A stretch of 64,000 nucleotides of DNA. It comes from Pollenia angustigena (Eukaryota; Arthropoda; Insecta; Diptera; Polleniidae). The stretch is from the NCBI GenBank assembly GCA_930367215.1, contig OV884059.1, positions 146,876,511-146,940,510 on the forward strand, written 5' to 3'. This document shows, in pieces, positions 47,022-59,638 of the stretch (positions within the stretch are counted from its first letter, which is position 1; every line of letters starts with the position of its first letter). The position numbers and the translations under genes were made by a program. The notes under the pieces were generated by a model. It saw only the letters and a program-made list of their open reading frames with translations, was not told the origin of the DNA and did not search any database.

Positions 47022-48503
47022 TATAAAATTAAAAGTCGTTTTAAAAACTTTTGAAAAAATTTAGAATTTATTTTGATTAAGATTAAAAAATACACGACTT
47101 ACCTATTCGATTTACTCCCATCTCAAACATTCTGAAAATAAAATGAATACAATTTTATTACTTTAAAAAAAAACATATGCAAATTTTGGGGAAATTTTTA
47201 ATGGCCTTATTTATAAAAAAATAAAACAGGTTTATAAAAAGAATTTTATATGAAAATTGGTTTAATATACCTTTTTTAAAACTGAAATATTTTTAATGAA
47301 TAAGACAGTTAAATATTGACAAACGCTTACTTTATTTAAAGAATAGTTTATTGAATAATTTCTTGAAAGTAAATTATTTTTGTAAAGCATAATTTAATTG
47401 AAAAATTCAATAGTAAAAACCGATATAAACCTTTAAAAAATATCAAATACAAATCCGCTTGTATTCAACAGTATTTTATTAACACCATTTTAAAACAAAC
47501 GGTCCCCTAAGTGATACATTTCCAATAAATCAATTGGACCCCCCGTCATTAGCAACTGACTTCTGTGTTTTCAAAATATTAACATTTTTCAAATGAAATC
47601 AGATTTGATTAATTAATAAAAAAAAATGCAATATTTTTTATATAAAAATTTAAATGTGTTTTTAAGTTGAAATAACTATAAATTTCCTTTGGCTATTTAA
47701 TCAAAGGAAAACAAATCATAAATCTTATTTTAAAATATTTAAAAAAGTTTAACTTAAATGATAACAAACTAATAGGTGATTAACAGGGAGGTACTTTTTT
47801 TTCGAAATTTTGAACACAAAAATTAAGGTACGGGTTTTCAAAATTGTTAAAATACGATACCAAATTGATGACTAACCTGAAAATATTGCAACTTCAACTT
47901 AAGCTACCAGAAGTCTAGCGAAAAGTTTTGATGTTTTACACATATTGAATACAAACAAAACTAAGGGTTTGCTCCAAAGCAAAGAAGAGCACATACATTA
48001 ACCAGAAGAAGAGAGTTTGCGCCATTTTACAAATACAGAACAGAAATTAAGAGGAAGCACATGGTCTTACAACCAATTCACACAAGGGCTTTTACGACAT
48101 CGTTTTTTCTTCATTCCCTTTTTAAGCAACTTCCAAAAATCCTTTTCGTTCATTGGATGATTTAAAGTAGCATGCATGTAATTCGATTAACCGGCATCAT
48201 CAATTACTCGGGAAATAAAAAGAATTTTCTTTCATTGATTTAAATTGTTTCGCAACGATTACCTCTTTAATCCGTTTTACAGCTAAATGTGTCATTAGAC
48301 AAGGCCAAATACTCCTAAAAATGATTTTAGAAAATGCTATGATATTTTCTAGATGTTTTGGTAAAAAGTTTTTAACAGACGGCAGCAAATTGTATTCAAA
48401 ACTTAACAAATTTTAGTGTCTTTTTTTAAAAATAAATGGTTATATAGTTAGGCAATCATAATGGAACCGATTTTATTTCTTTGGTTTGTTTCGATTCCAA
48501 AGC
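47022..48503. other. ADAMTS intron, no recognisable feature
   Basis: Searched for an acceptor followed by the expected Phe-Gly-Met-x-His-Asp segment; none seen here or further to 64000. Confidence 0.5.
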
Positions 48504-48692
48504 TAAAGTAGATAAAAGTAGATTTTAACCGGCCTTATAAAAAGTGTTCCATTATTTAAACTTTACTTTAACCTAAAGTAAGCGATAAAGTAAATTAAGG
48601 TTCATCCTGCCTGGTAGGTCAAAGTCAAGTTGTAAAAATGGAACACCGATAAAATCCTACCTTTAACTATCAGTAAGTTGTGAAAACGGGCC
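48504..48692. mobile_element. MITE, partial third copy of the GGCCCGTTTTCACAAC family
   Basis: Right end GTAAGTTGTGAAAACGGGCC is intact; the left end is degraded (AAGCTAAAGTAGATAAAAGT). Confidence 0.75.
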
Positions 48693-48695
48693 AAT

Positions 48696-48838
48696 GTCTG
48701 GGTTCATACTATGAAAGTTTTCTTTCAGAAAGTCTGAGTTTATTGTTGAGAGGGGTAGAGAACATGCTGTTCCTCTTTCCCCTCTCACCCATAAACTCAG
48801 ACTTTCTGAAAGAAAACTTTCATAGTGTGATCCCAGAC
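48696..48838. mobile_element. 143-bp palindromic MITE
   Basis: GTCTGGGTTCATACTATGAA...TCTGAGTTTA is mirrored by its complement ending TCCCAGAC; arms about 47 bases with 2-3 differences. It begins four bases after the previous MITE. Confidence 0.85.
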
Positions 48839-49838
48839 TAAAGGAAACAAGTTCACGTTCTATTTAATCTATTACGAAGCAGTCGCAAACGTATTTTGAA
48901 TTCTCTAACCACGATAAGGCTGAATATGTTCGTCTACATGTTTCAAAAACAGCGAATGGGAACTTTTACTTATCCGTTCTATAGCCCTGACTTCCACTCG
49001 TTTTAATTTATATTAAAAAGCAAGTAAGATGGTTCTTTTCAGTTACATACAGATATTTTTAAAGACATCTTTTGTCAAAATTTTAACGGCATACACAGAT
49101 AAATAAATTCAGTTATTTATGCTTACTTTAAGTACGAGTCGTACTCAAAAATTCAATTACGAATAGCACTAAAACGTTTTTAAAAGAATCCTTAATAGGA
49201 TTACTTTCGAAAATCCCGGAATTTCTTAAAATAAGTACAAAATGCTTAAGCCAAGCAAAAAAAAAAAGATAAAATTTTTCGTTTAAGTGCCACTCTGAGA
49301 GTAAAATTACAAAGTTAGCGTTTAAATGATGAAACAGAACTGGGGCTGAACGATGTTTTCCATACAATTTGACATAAAATTTTGCCAGAGAATGCGGTCG
49401 TGAAATAAAGTCAATTTTATTTTGAAGACGTTTTTCCTAATGCTCTCACATATAGACACTTATTATATTAACAATGCTACCATATTTTCAATCAATTTCA
49501 TACATTTTGTAAACAAAGAAAAATAAGAAACAAAGAAAAAGAAAGAAATGAGAGAGAATTTGAAGTTACTGCTGACGTTTTATTTATGGGCTTTAGAATT
49601 TTTGCATGAGGTTGAAGACTTAATTCTGTTTCATCATTTAATCTCATTTAAATTATTAAAGTTGTTGCAAACACTTTAACAACACCACACAAGTAGCTAA
49701 AAAACGATTTGCGTGTTGTATGTAGAAATAACAAAAACTACAGAACAAGACGAAACACACAATTTTCATGTTAAAAAAGTAAAATTGAGAACTATTGCTA
49801 CTCATTTAGTTTATTTTTTCAGTTATATATGTACAATA
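48839..49838. other. no recognisable feature
   Basis: Intron sequence; no exon or paired repeat recognised. Confidence 0.4.
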
Positions 49839-51796
49839 GACCTGTAGCCCGTTTCTGTATTTCTCGCATCGTAAAACTTTTCGCATGAAACGTGTGAATT
49901 GCAACAAAAATAGTGTGAAATGAAACAAAAAACCGTTTTTCTCACACAAGTGTTTCTGTATCTTTTTTTTGCGAGAATTATCTGTCATTTAAATAATTTT
50001 CCAGCAATTATTGGAAATATGCGAGAAAAAGTGTTTCTATAACAATATTTTGCGAAAAAACAAAATGTAGATATTTTGAATTTATAATATGTTTATATAC
50101 TATTTTTTTAAAATAAATAAAAAAATAGAAGGAATATAAATGATGAATGCATAATTTATATGATGAAAATAAACAAAAAACAATTGTTATACAATTTTGT
50201 TATATTAAATTTTTTTTAGCCTTTTCTTGTTTTGGTTTTAATCAGTGTTGCCAGATAAATTTGTGTCAAAATCGTCAATTTCCTGAGAAAAAAATAAAAA
50301 AGATCGTCTATTTTGTTTTAAGAATCGTGCAATTTAAAATCAATTTTAAACAAATTTGTTTCGACTTTTATTAAAAAATAATCAAACAAAAACATAGTAT
50401 ATATACATATTTACAAAAACCGAGATCAAAATGGAAAATTTTTAAATTAAATCAGCTTTGATAACAGTATTATAAATATTCTGGGTTTTTATGGAATTGA
50501 TAGTGACAACGTTGTTTTATATTTATATCGTATGCAGTCCGAAATAGTATATTGTTGAAATTTAACTATATGGGTTTACAAATGGCTGAGATATAAATTT
50601 TTAATTTACCTATTCCTATAATCTTTTTCTTTTTTACCTGAAATAGACTTAGTGGAATACCTGGTAGTTAAAATTAAAAAAATCGGTTCATAAATAAACG
50701 GGTTAAAGACCCAGTAAAATCTTCGCCTACAAAATAATATGTTAAGTAATCAGAAACACATAAAAGCACTACACACAATTCTACTGAAAAACTAATGAAT
50801 TTTACAAGGGTTGTGCCAAAATGAACATATTCAAAAGTTAGTCATTTGTTTTATCTAAATACATCCAGACAAAAGTAGTTATCGAAGTTCTTATGGAAGA
50901 AAGCTACTAAATAACGAGTGAAAGAAGCTATCCACTTTGAAAAAGTTTTTACTGGGAGACAAACAAATTTCTTTCTTGCCGGAATAATGGTTTTGGCACA
51001 TATAAGATAAGAATATCAAATATCAATCATATTTTGCATATGTATATAAGAAGTATTAAATGTTCAAAATAAGTCAAGTCGGTCCATTACTTTCCCTCGA
51101 AATTTTGCTTTTGCCGAAACATTTTTTAGGGAAGAGACAAACAATTTCGAGGACAATTTTCACAAAAGGGATAAATAGAAAAATTTAACCCTTGTTTCTA
51201 AAGATATCTTTTTTTCTAATAAACAAACATATAAAAATATTTACAATTATCTTATTTCGAAGACTAAGGGGCTTATAGTGTAAAACGCAACGCCAACAAT
51301 TTCATTAAAAGCAAAAACAAAATCAAAAATATTTTATAAATATGTTGTTGCTTTCTACAGACATTCATATTATTTTTTTTTTCAATTTTCAACGCCACAA
51401 AATAGAAGTGTTTGAAATTTAAAAATTCAAGATAAATTTCTATAGAAAGTAACAACAAAATTATAAAATATTTTTGATTTTGGTTTTGCTTTCGTCACTT
51501 TTTTAGCAAAAATCATCAAAACGTCACTTTGTTAATATCGGAACAAAAAATCGTCAAGATGACGATAACTCGTCAAATCTGGCAGCCCTGTTTTTATTAT
51601 ATTTATTTCTTTTGTTGACGTTTCGCTTTTATTTGACTGGAAATATTCCAGTATAAACAGAATTTGTTGTGTCTGTTTTCGCATTCAAATACAGAAAGAC
51701 TTTTATCTCATAAATCGAGAAACGATGGAATTTTTTGTTTCACACTTCATGTAAGAAATTTTACGATGCGAGAAATACAGAAACGAGCTACTGGTC
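49839..51796. mobile_element. TIR element, ~2 kb, with a hAT inside
   Basis: GACCTGTAGCCCGTTTCTGT...CGCATCGTAAAA is mirrored at 51758-51796 (TTTTACGATGCGAGAAATAC...GGTC), about 40 bases with few differences. No transposase. Confidence 0.75.
50243..51590. mobile_element. hAT element, 1.35 kb, nested
   Basis: Ends CAGTGTTGCCAGATAAATTT and ATCTGGCAGCCCTG; flanks GTTTTAAT / TTTTTATT agree at 6 of 8. The CAG(C/T)GTTGCCA terminus is shared with the MITE at 63556. A further internal inverted repeat lies at 51308-51490. Confidence 0.7.
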
Positions 51797-51869
51797 AACC
51801 TCCATAAAAAAAGTTGTGCCAGTCACCCCCTAGAATGAAAGATATGTACATTAAGTTTTTAAAGTAAAA

Positions 51870-52270
51870 ATCATATCGAGAATGATACTGGTGTTTTATA
51901 ATTGAAATTCTGTAAGGTTTAAAACAGATAAGTAAATCAATCATAATAAAACTCTCCTTCTTATTTCACTTTTGGTTCATTTAAAGTACAAATTCGGTAT
52001 TGAATCCACTTTATAATACTTTAATCAAGCGCATTTTAAGATTGGTTCAATCTTAGTTATACTTAAATTCATCTTATTTTCGGATTATTTCAAGAACGAA
52101 TTCGGGATTGAATATGGATAAGTTAAGTATTTTGCGTTTGAAAGTCCGTACTTTAATCAATCTTTCTGTACTTTTGATTGAAGAAAATCCGTACTCAACG
52201 TACTATTAAAACCGCTTCGGATTGGTTTGAGTGCGGATGGTTAGATTTTTCTTTTGAGTGTACCTCCGTC
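51870..52270. repeat. interspersed repeat, partner of 2215-2730
   Basis: Same order of words as the partner (GGTGTTTTATAATTGAAATT, CGGATTATTTCAAGAACGAA, ATATGGATAAGTTAAGTA), about 75-80% alike by eye. Confidence 0.65.
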
Positions 52271-53404
52271 TAACAAACACCCTTTAATGTTACACTAAGA
52301 AAAAAAATTGTTTGTTGTACTTTGTGTATAAACTCTCACGTTTTTAGCCGGTTTAAGAGCACATTTTCCTATTACCTTTTCTGTATTATCAAAAGACTTA
52401 TAACGGCTTTTGAAAAATAGATCTATTAAAGAAAGTACCTCACGATTATTAACCGATTTGATTAAAATATGATAATGTGAGTGAGATAAAAGTACTAACA
52501 ATTGAAACTAGATAATTATACTTGATGAAAGTCTTTTGTAATTATAAAATAATTTAAATTAATTAATACTTGTTTTTTTTTTTGCTTGAAATTAAAACTA
52601 ACTAGTTTTTATTAAGAATATGTAATAAAGGACTTATAACAACAATTAAAACAACATTTAACAACATATTTAATACATAAATATAAATATCAAAGTTATA
52701 AGATAATAGTCTACATCTAAAATATATTTACAACAAACTGAAATCATGTTGCTGCTATCATTCTACTGAAACGATTTATTTTACTAACAGTTGATGAAGT
52801 TCAATATGAATTAAGTTGTTACTTTAAAGAAGGAAATTAACGACTTTTTTAAACTCCTTAAGTCGATATTAAATTCATACTATTGCCAAGGTTTTGTCTT
52901 AGTTTGGATATTATTAATAAGTATAAGCCTGTAAAAGAGCTGTAACAAAACTGCAATTAGTTGGTATTGCAATCAAAATAATTTCCACCAAATTGATTTC
53001 ATTCTTTAATTTTAAAATTAGTTCAGATTTGCAATCGCAAGATTGCAGTCATTTTAAAGGCATTCTTTAAAGTCATTAAATGCAATAAATTCAATTGCAA
53101 TCAAATTTTAATTGAAATCATGCGATTTTAATCGATTCCCTTTATAATCACAAGAAAAGTAAAAGCCCAATTCACATTGTTGGCAAATCAAAACTATGAG
53201 AGTCGGCTTTATTTCCAGAGGAGGGAGTGTTTTAATAATTAAGTTGACTTTTAATTATTATTTGAATGTGCGTAAGACATTCCAATGATAATTACACATT
53301 AAAATAAAAATTTAAAGTCAACTAAATTATTAAATCACGTACATTTCTTTAGAGAATAACTTTTATTTTTGATCGAAAATATAAAAACCAAAAATTTAAA
53401 AATC
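52271..53404. other. no recognisable feature
   Basis: Intron sequence. No exon recognised. Confidence 0.4.
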
Positions 53405-53407
53405 AAT

Positions 53408-54585
53408 CACCCTTATTCTATTTGGCGTCGTCAACAGTAAACAACGCTGTTTTTTATGTTTTGTTTCAATTTCGTATTCCCGTTGGCAATATTGCCATAT
53501 TTCGATGACTGTTAACATATGTTTGGTATTTTCTAAGATAAATTGGCGATGCTGTTGCCTTAAATTGCCCTTGATTTTGTCGTCGGCATTTTAAGTGTTG
53601 TCTTGTGTTGCTTTGTGTCGTGTTTTAAAAATTTTACGTTATGGTTGGCTGTAATTTTGATTTCTACGGCGGTTTTGATATTTTTCTTCATTTGTGTTGT
53701 GTTTTGATATATTTTTTGTGGATATAATTGAAAAAATTAAAATAACAACTAAGTGCAATGTCCAGAAGCTAGTGGAAGAGCTTGTAAAAAATCCATTACT
53801 AGCCAGAGGATTATGCAGGGTCTATTTTCGTAATTAGTTAAATATCCCTTGCGATTAAAAAAGAGATGGTGGTCTTGTTTTTTTTTTTTTTTTTTGCTCT
53901 AAAATTTTGATGTGGGTTCCGTCTACACAGCCAATTACACCTGGAAATGCTGCTTTTCAAAGAAATGCAACTTTAATTTATCCATTGTGGACAAAGTTCT
54001 CTCTTCATGACTTCCAGAGTCTCAGACAAAATGTTTAAGCTAGTGGCTGGGACAGTCAAAAGTTGAAATAATTTCCAACGCTGAGCTGGTACGATCCCTG
54101 GGCCAAAAAAGGCAATGTTGCTGCAAAATATATTGTGTTTGGAACAAACTTTCCCTTTTTTAAATGAGGCTCTATTATTTCCAACACATGTTTAAAAGAA
54201 AGTTTATTCAGCCGAAAATAACTTTCAAATCTTAAAAAGGTTAAAAAAAAATCCATTAGGCACTTGGGAAAATTTAATATAATATAATTTATGTTTTATT
54301 ATTTTTTTACAAACTAATTTTTATTTAACTTAAAATTTGCACAAACAGCACAGAATTTTTTTCCCCCCATAAAAAAAAAAACAGTAAATAGAATGAATCA
54401 GCTGATTTTAATATTAGAGATGTGTGCTGTATTTTATTAACATTATCGATAAATAGTCAAAGTCGTCATAATACTCTTACAAAATACCAAAAAAAAAAAA
54501 CATAGAATTGATGTTGTCTTTGATAAGAATTCCTGTTGCCTTAAAATTGCCGTTGTTATTGCCGACGCCAAATAGAATAAGGGTG
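53408..54585 (-). mobile_element. PIF/Harbinger element, 1178 bp, AAT target duplication
   Basis: Ends CACCCTTATTCTATTTGGCG and its exact complement, about 27 bases; AAT on both sides (53405-53407, 54586-54588). It contains Harbinger transposase remains on -. Confidence 0.85.
53780..54270 (-). pseudogene. Harbinger (HARBI1-like) DDE transposase, decayed
   Basis: On - reads FESYFRLNKLSFKHVLEIIE, PHLKKGKF, TLPFLAQGSYQLSVGNYFNF, stops, then KAAFPGVIGCVDGTHIKILE and later NRKGYLTNY. This follows the HARBI1 order FRLS..., ALRFLATGSFQ, FPGVIGAIDGTHI, NRKGYYSLN. The Asp in VDGTH is one of the catalytic triad. Several stops; the C-terminal third is missing. Confidence 0.82.
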
Positions 54586-54943
54586 AATATATTTAAACAT
54601 TGACAAGTGCATGAGAAACAATATGGTATACTTGACATTTTCGACATTTACTTCTACATGCTTTTTTTGTTTTAAAATTCCAATATAACTGTTATTTTCG
54701 GTCCCTGATTTTGAACTTAAAATATACCCGTATTTACTTGTACATAAACTTTTGTCGTCAAGGAATACCTTTAACTTATTCGCAGGTAAAGCCAAAACAA
54801 ATTTTCTTAAAGACAGTTTCAAAACTCCAAATTCAAATTTTTAAAATTTTATTAAAACCATTTCAGAATTTTTTTAACATCACATTGGGATTTATTAAGG
54901 TTATAAAAGGGAATACAAATATAAAGAAATTATTTGATATCTT
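54586..54943. other. no recognisable feature
   Basis: Short AT-rich gap between the Harbinger element and the LINE remnant. Confidence 0.4.
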
Positions 54944-54979
54944 TCATAGTTTTCCGTTCCTGCGATTTAAATTTTGAGA

Positions 54980-56164
54980 TATTCGGGAAAAACTAATTTT
55001 TTTAACCATATTTTTGCAAATAAGCCCAATTTCCTTATTGTTATTATTTACGCTGCAATTAAATATAAGTAGTTTTGTCTTCTTTGAGATGTTGTTTGCC
55101 CGCCATACTTTGTGCAACTTGAAGAAAGCAACGCGACCTTTATTAATCCGATCAGAAATATCAGCTTCAGACCCGCCATCTTCGGTTATCTTGCATCCAA
55201 GGTAGTTAAGAGATTCCACATCATCAATTATTATATTTCCACTATAAGTGTAGTCGTTATATTGGTATCTATACGCATAAGTTTTGTCTTATGAAAGTTT
55301 ACTCTCAAACCTACTTTTCTGGCGCTTTCGGTGAGACTCCTTATTTTGGCTTCAATATCCATTAGACAAATATCACCAGCGTAATCTATGTCGTTTAGTT
55401 ACTCTGCCATATTCCATCGAATTCCAAACGGCGCCTTCGTGTAGTCTCTTCTATTACACCGTCCAAAAGCAAAAGAAATAAGGTAGGGGATAATATACAG
55501 CCTTGTCGCATCTTTATAAAGTTTGCGTATTAAGGTGACAGTCTTCTCCGGTATTCGCTTGTTAATTAATACGGTCCACATAGAGTTTCGGGATATAGTG
55601 TCGAAAGCTCTTTCAAAATCTGCAGAAAGGCGGTATAGGTGTGTGTTATATTCAGACGACTGCTCAATAATTATGCGAAGCGTGTTGATATAATCGACAC
55701 ACGACCGCCCCCGCCTAAAACCTGCTTGCTCTTTACGTAGAATGCGATCAACCACTGCAGATATTCGATCCAATATTAGTGTCGCCATCACTTTACCAAT
55801 GGCGTTAAACAATGTGATACCTCGCCAGTTTTTACATAGTGTAAGGTCACCTTTTTTAAGGGTTTGTGACGACTACACCTTCTTTCCAGTCAGTAGGGAT
55901 TTCATTATTTTCCCACGCGTTTCTGATAAGTGGTGTTAGAAACTCAGCAAGGGTGCCGGCGCCATATTTCAACAATTCAGTCGGGATGTTGTCAGGACCT
56001 GATGCTTTGCAATTTTTCATTTTGTGTAATTCCGAGATAGAGATTAACCCTAAAATGGGCTTAGGGTCAAAATGACCCCAAACTTGTTCAAGATTTAAAA
56101 ATATGTCAATTTGCATACGCACAACCTTAAAGCAGTTAATTCGGCTTTGACATAAAATTGTCAT
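54980..56164 (-). pseudogene. RTE-clade LINE reverse transcriptase, broken, catalytic Asp changed
   Basis: On - reads KMKNCKASGPDNIPTELLKY, NEIPTDWKEGVVV, frame change, KKGDLTLCKNWRGITLFNAI, QAGFRRGRSCVDYINTLRII, SADFERAFDTISRNSMWTVL, YAGDICLMD, KVGLRVNFHKTKLMRI, LNYLGCKITEDGGSEADISD and LLIFNCS, where it stops matching. The polymerase motif normally FADD/YADD is YAGD here, so even a repaired frame would be dead. Both ends are truncated. Confidence 0.88.
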
Positions 56165-57260
56165 GAATACAATATAGGGTTTATTATATTCCCCTAAACC
56201 GATTTAACTAGAATGTAATGAAATCCAATAAAAAAAAAAACACTCATACTACAAACTTAAATTTATTACTTTTGATCTGAAATTCTAATTAAATTGCGTT
56301 TGAAAAATGGAATTGTTATCTTAAGTCATTTTTTAACAATATAATTGTTGTTGCTGTTGTATAAATTATACGAAAAGCAAGAAAGCAACAGTTTACAACT
56401 ACCGTGAATGAATAATTAAAATGTACAGCATGTTTAGACACCAAATGTATGAATATTGACTTTTTAAACTCGAGTATGATTACGTCAATATGAATATTTA
56501 AGCAAAGTTATTTTTCCATGAGTGTATTATGGCCAACTTGAGTGAATGACTAAAATCATTAGAATATGACTCGCCGCCACCGGGTATTGAAAACCAAGCA
56601 GTCTAGCTGGAAAATCGCAAAACAACAACAATAGCATTAACATTTTACTGACAAAAACATTAGCAAAATAAAAAATATCAACAACATTTAAAAACATACA
56701 TACATAGTGAACCAAAGTAGAATGAAAACAGCAATTAAGTTGTTTTTCTATTAATCGAGATACTTTTAGAATTTTTACATTGATCGTGGTAGACTAACCG
56801 GCACTAGATTTTTTATTATTCACCAGCTAAATGCAAAAAACAACAACAGCAACAAATTACAAAAAAATCCCACACATTATTGCACTTTTTTTAATATTCA
56901 TTTAAGCTGTATTAACATATGAACGAATGTATTTACACTGGTTCTCGTAACATAAATATGTAAATATTTTTACTCATGTTTGAATAGTTGTGTTGTCTAT
57001 CTTTATTCTTTGAATATTAAATGGTCAGTTCTGTATGAACTGAAACTTGTGTAATGTATTTTGCTGCTTGTAGTCTTATAATTAGGGAAGTTTCCTAAGG
57101 AAAATACATAAAATAATAAAAAACTTAATGTTCTGCATCAAGACATAGAAAACCACTGGTGTCATTTGAACGAAAGCGGAGGTTGTTTATATAAGACCAG
57201 ATAATTAAAAAAATTATCAAAAAAACTCTGCCGTTTCAAACAATGTGTAAATTGATTTAA
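56165..57260. other. no recognisable feature
   Basis: Intron sequence without a paired repeat or exon. Confidence 0.4.
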
Positions 57261-57890
57261 TCTATATATGTATATAAAACAGGATGTGTGTATGTATGTA
57301 TGTAACGTATGGACTCCAAAACGGCTGGGCCGATTTTGATGAAATTTTCAGGGAATCTTCAGAATATTCAGGCGGGTGACACTGTGAAGTCTGCGGGCGG
57401 AGGGGCGTGTCAAAATCCATTTTTCATATTGCACCACCAATGACATCTATATAATTTGGACGGTTTTATCTTTAAAATGATCGCCATGGTCCAACTTAGA
57501 TTTATACGAAAAGAACATTTTGCCCAACGCACTTTTTTCGAATTACCTAAAATCAGAAAACGGCTCCATCGATTTGACAAATTTGTCTTTCAAATTTTCG
57601 TATTAATCCATTTTAAGTTTTCATCGAAAGAAAAATTTACCACGCCTACTTTTACGCCCACTTTTTCTATTAAGCGCATAACTTGAGAACGGCTTGAGTG
57701 ATTTGGATGATTTTTTCTTTAAAATGATTGCCATGGTCCAACTAAGGTTTTTACGAAAAGAAAATTTTGCCCCTCTCACTTTTTTCAATTTACCTAAAAT
57801 CAAAAAACGGCTCAATCTATAATATCCATTATAATATCTAGATATCATATAGAGCGAAATGATTCGGCATAGCCGAATATAGCACTCTAA
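57261..57890 (+). mobile_element. Helitron-like element, 630 bp
   Basis: Starts TCTATATATGTATATAAAAC after A. Near its end is a perfect hairpin TTCGGC-ATA-GCCGAA (57863-57877), nine bases, then CTAA (57887-57890). The first ~150 bases match the - strand element ending at 1874. The middle holds two ~225-base units (GAACGGCT, GATCGCCATGGTCCAACTTA) also found at 21775-22105. Confidence 0.65.
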
Positions 57891-57998
57891 CTTGTTTTAA
57901 ATAAATTGTTTTATAAACATATATTAATATTAAATTTAATACTGTATTAAAAAAATTTGTTGAAAATAATGATTGCATGACTAAATCTACTTTTGTAA

Positions 57999-58146
57999 GT
58001 GCCAATTCACACGTTGCAAGTCTTATTGATCAGCTTGCTACCTTATATGCGAGAGAGAGTGAGAGAGAAACGTTTATTTTCCTCTCTTCACTCTCGTTAT
58101 AAAGTAGCAAGCTGATCAGTAAGACTTGCAACGTGTGAATTGGGAC
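57999..58146. mobile_element. 148-bp MITE, TAA duplication (PIF/Harbinger-like)
   Basis: GTGCCAATTCACACGTTGCA...CAGCTTGCTA is mirrored by its complement ending AATTGGGAC; TAA on both sides (57996-57998, 58147-58149). The centre is GAGA-rich. Confidence 0.85.
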
Positions 58147-58751
58147 TAATAAGAAAAAATTTTTACATAAGTGCACATTTATGCAGGTAATTGAATTCTT
58201 TTAAAAGCATTATTTATGCTACTAAGTGAATACTGCGTAAGAGAATATTTTGCGTACCTGCACGAATTTTCGTGCAAACTTGAATGTGCAGCTAAACGAA
58301 AAATACTGTATATACATATATGTATATATCAGTGAAGTAGATTGTCAAATACTCCACAAAAATAATACTCAAAAAAGTTATTATTATTTTTTATCGCGAT
58401 TAAAAAATGTTTGATTTCCTGATGCATCGCAGTGATGACTTTACGATCATGCCTTTAGTTTTTCAAGAAATATGAAAATTGATAAAGAGGTTGACATTTG
58501 TGTTGTCCATCCAACAAAAATTAGTCTTTATACTAGCTTTTATACAGGTGGAAAGAGTATATATAAGGTGGTCATTCAGTTTGTAATATCTACAACATTG
58601 ATTCTAGACCCTATAAATGATTTATGTTCTGGGTCCTTAAAAATAGTGAAGTAGAGATTCAACGATGCACTAGCAAAACATTTCCTTCATAAGTGTTGAT
58701 TTTTTTAAAATCATCTTGAAGCTAAGGCAAACGCGTTTGGTCCTTTACCTT
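58147..58751. other. no gene; one arm of a 15-bp direct repeat at 58722
   Basis: AT-rich intron. CTAAGGCAAACGCGT at 58722 recurs at 59816, on either side of the next element. Confidence 0.4.
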
Positions 58752-59638
58752 CACAGAAAAAATTATTTTTCCAATTCAAACAAAAAATTTGTAGAATCAA
58801 ACAATTTTTTGTCTGAAATCGGTCCTATAAACAAATTCGCATATTTCAACAATTTATTTGCATTTTGTTTATTGAAAATTTTTTCAAACAAATAATTTAA
58901 CTGAATCAAACAAAAAGTTTACTGAAATTCATATACATACTAAATTTCAAAATAAAAAAAAAAGTTTTTGCACAAGCAATGAAGCGCACACAAGTTAGCA
59001 CTGTATGAGAAGATGACGGCAGAGCATAGCCGCCGGCTGGCTTTGAGACACATTTTTTTGTTGGAATAATTTTTGAACGAAGTCTTATTTATACACACAA
59101 CACAATGGTTTTTCTGTATCACTCTCTGTTGCTGTATCCTTTCCTTTGCTAAAGAAGAAATGTAACCAAAAACGGCAGCAGACCGACTCGATATGTTTTT
59201 CGTCATCATTCTATTTTTGTATTTGATGTATTTAAACAAACAGTTTTAAAAAATTGAATACGGGATTTTGTTTCTTGTAATGTTGTTTCTGCTATTGGTT
59301 TTCTTATAGTTGCACATTTTTAAAGCGTCCAAAAATAGACTGTGTGTGTTTTTTGTTGTTGTTCTTATATTTCACATACAGAAGTGTTGCTAACGATCAA
59401 ATAAAAAAAAGCAAAAAGACGACAACATTTAAGAACGTTAAATATTTCATACAAAATTATGAAAACTTGAAACCAATAACGCGTGTATTATATTTTTGAA
59501 GAGTTGTCCACATTTTTATTGGTTTAATAAAAATCAAACAAAAATATTGTTTGAATCAGTAAAAAAAATTTATAGAAATTAAAAAAAATTTCTAACAAGC
59601 GTTTGTTTGAAAATAAATCGGCAATAATTTTTTCTGTG
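58752..59638. mobile_element. TIR element, 887 bp, intact copy
   Basis: CACAGAAAAAATTATTTTTC opens it and ATAATTTTTTCTGTG closes it. It is the uninterrupted reference for the nested copy starting at 60589 (shared: GAAATCGGTCCTATAAACAA, GGCAGAGCATAGCCGCCGGC, ACGGCAGCAGACCGACTCGA). Confidence 0.75.
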
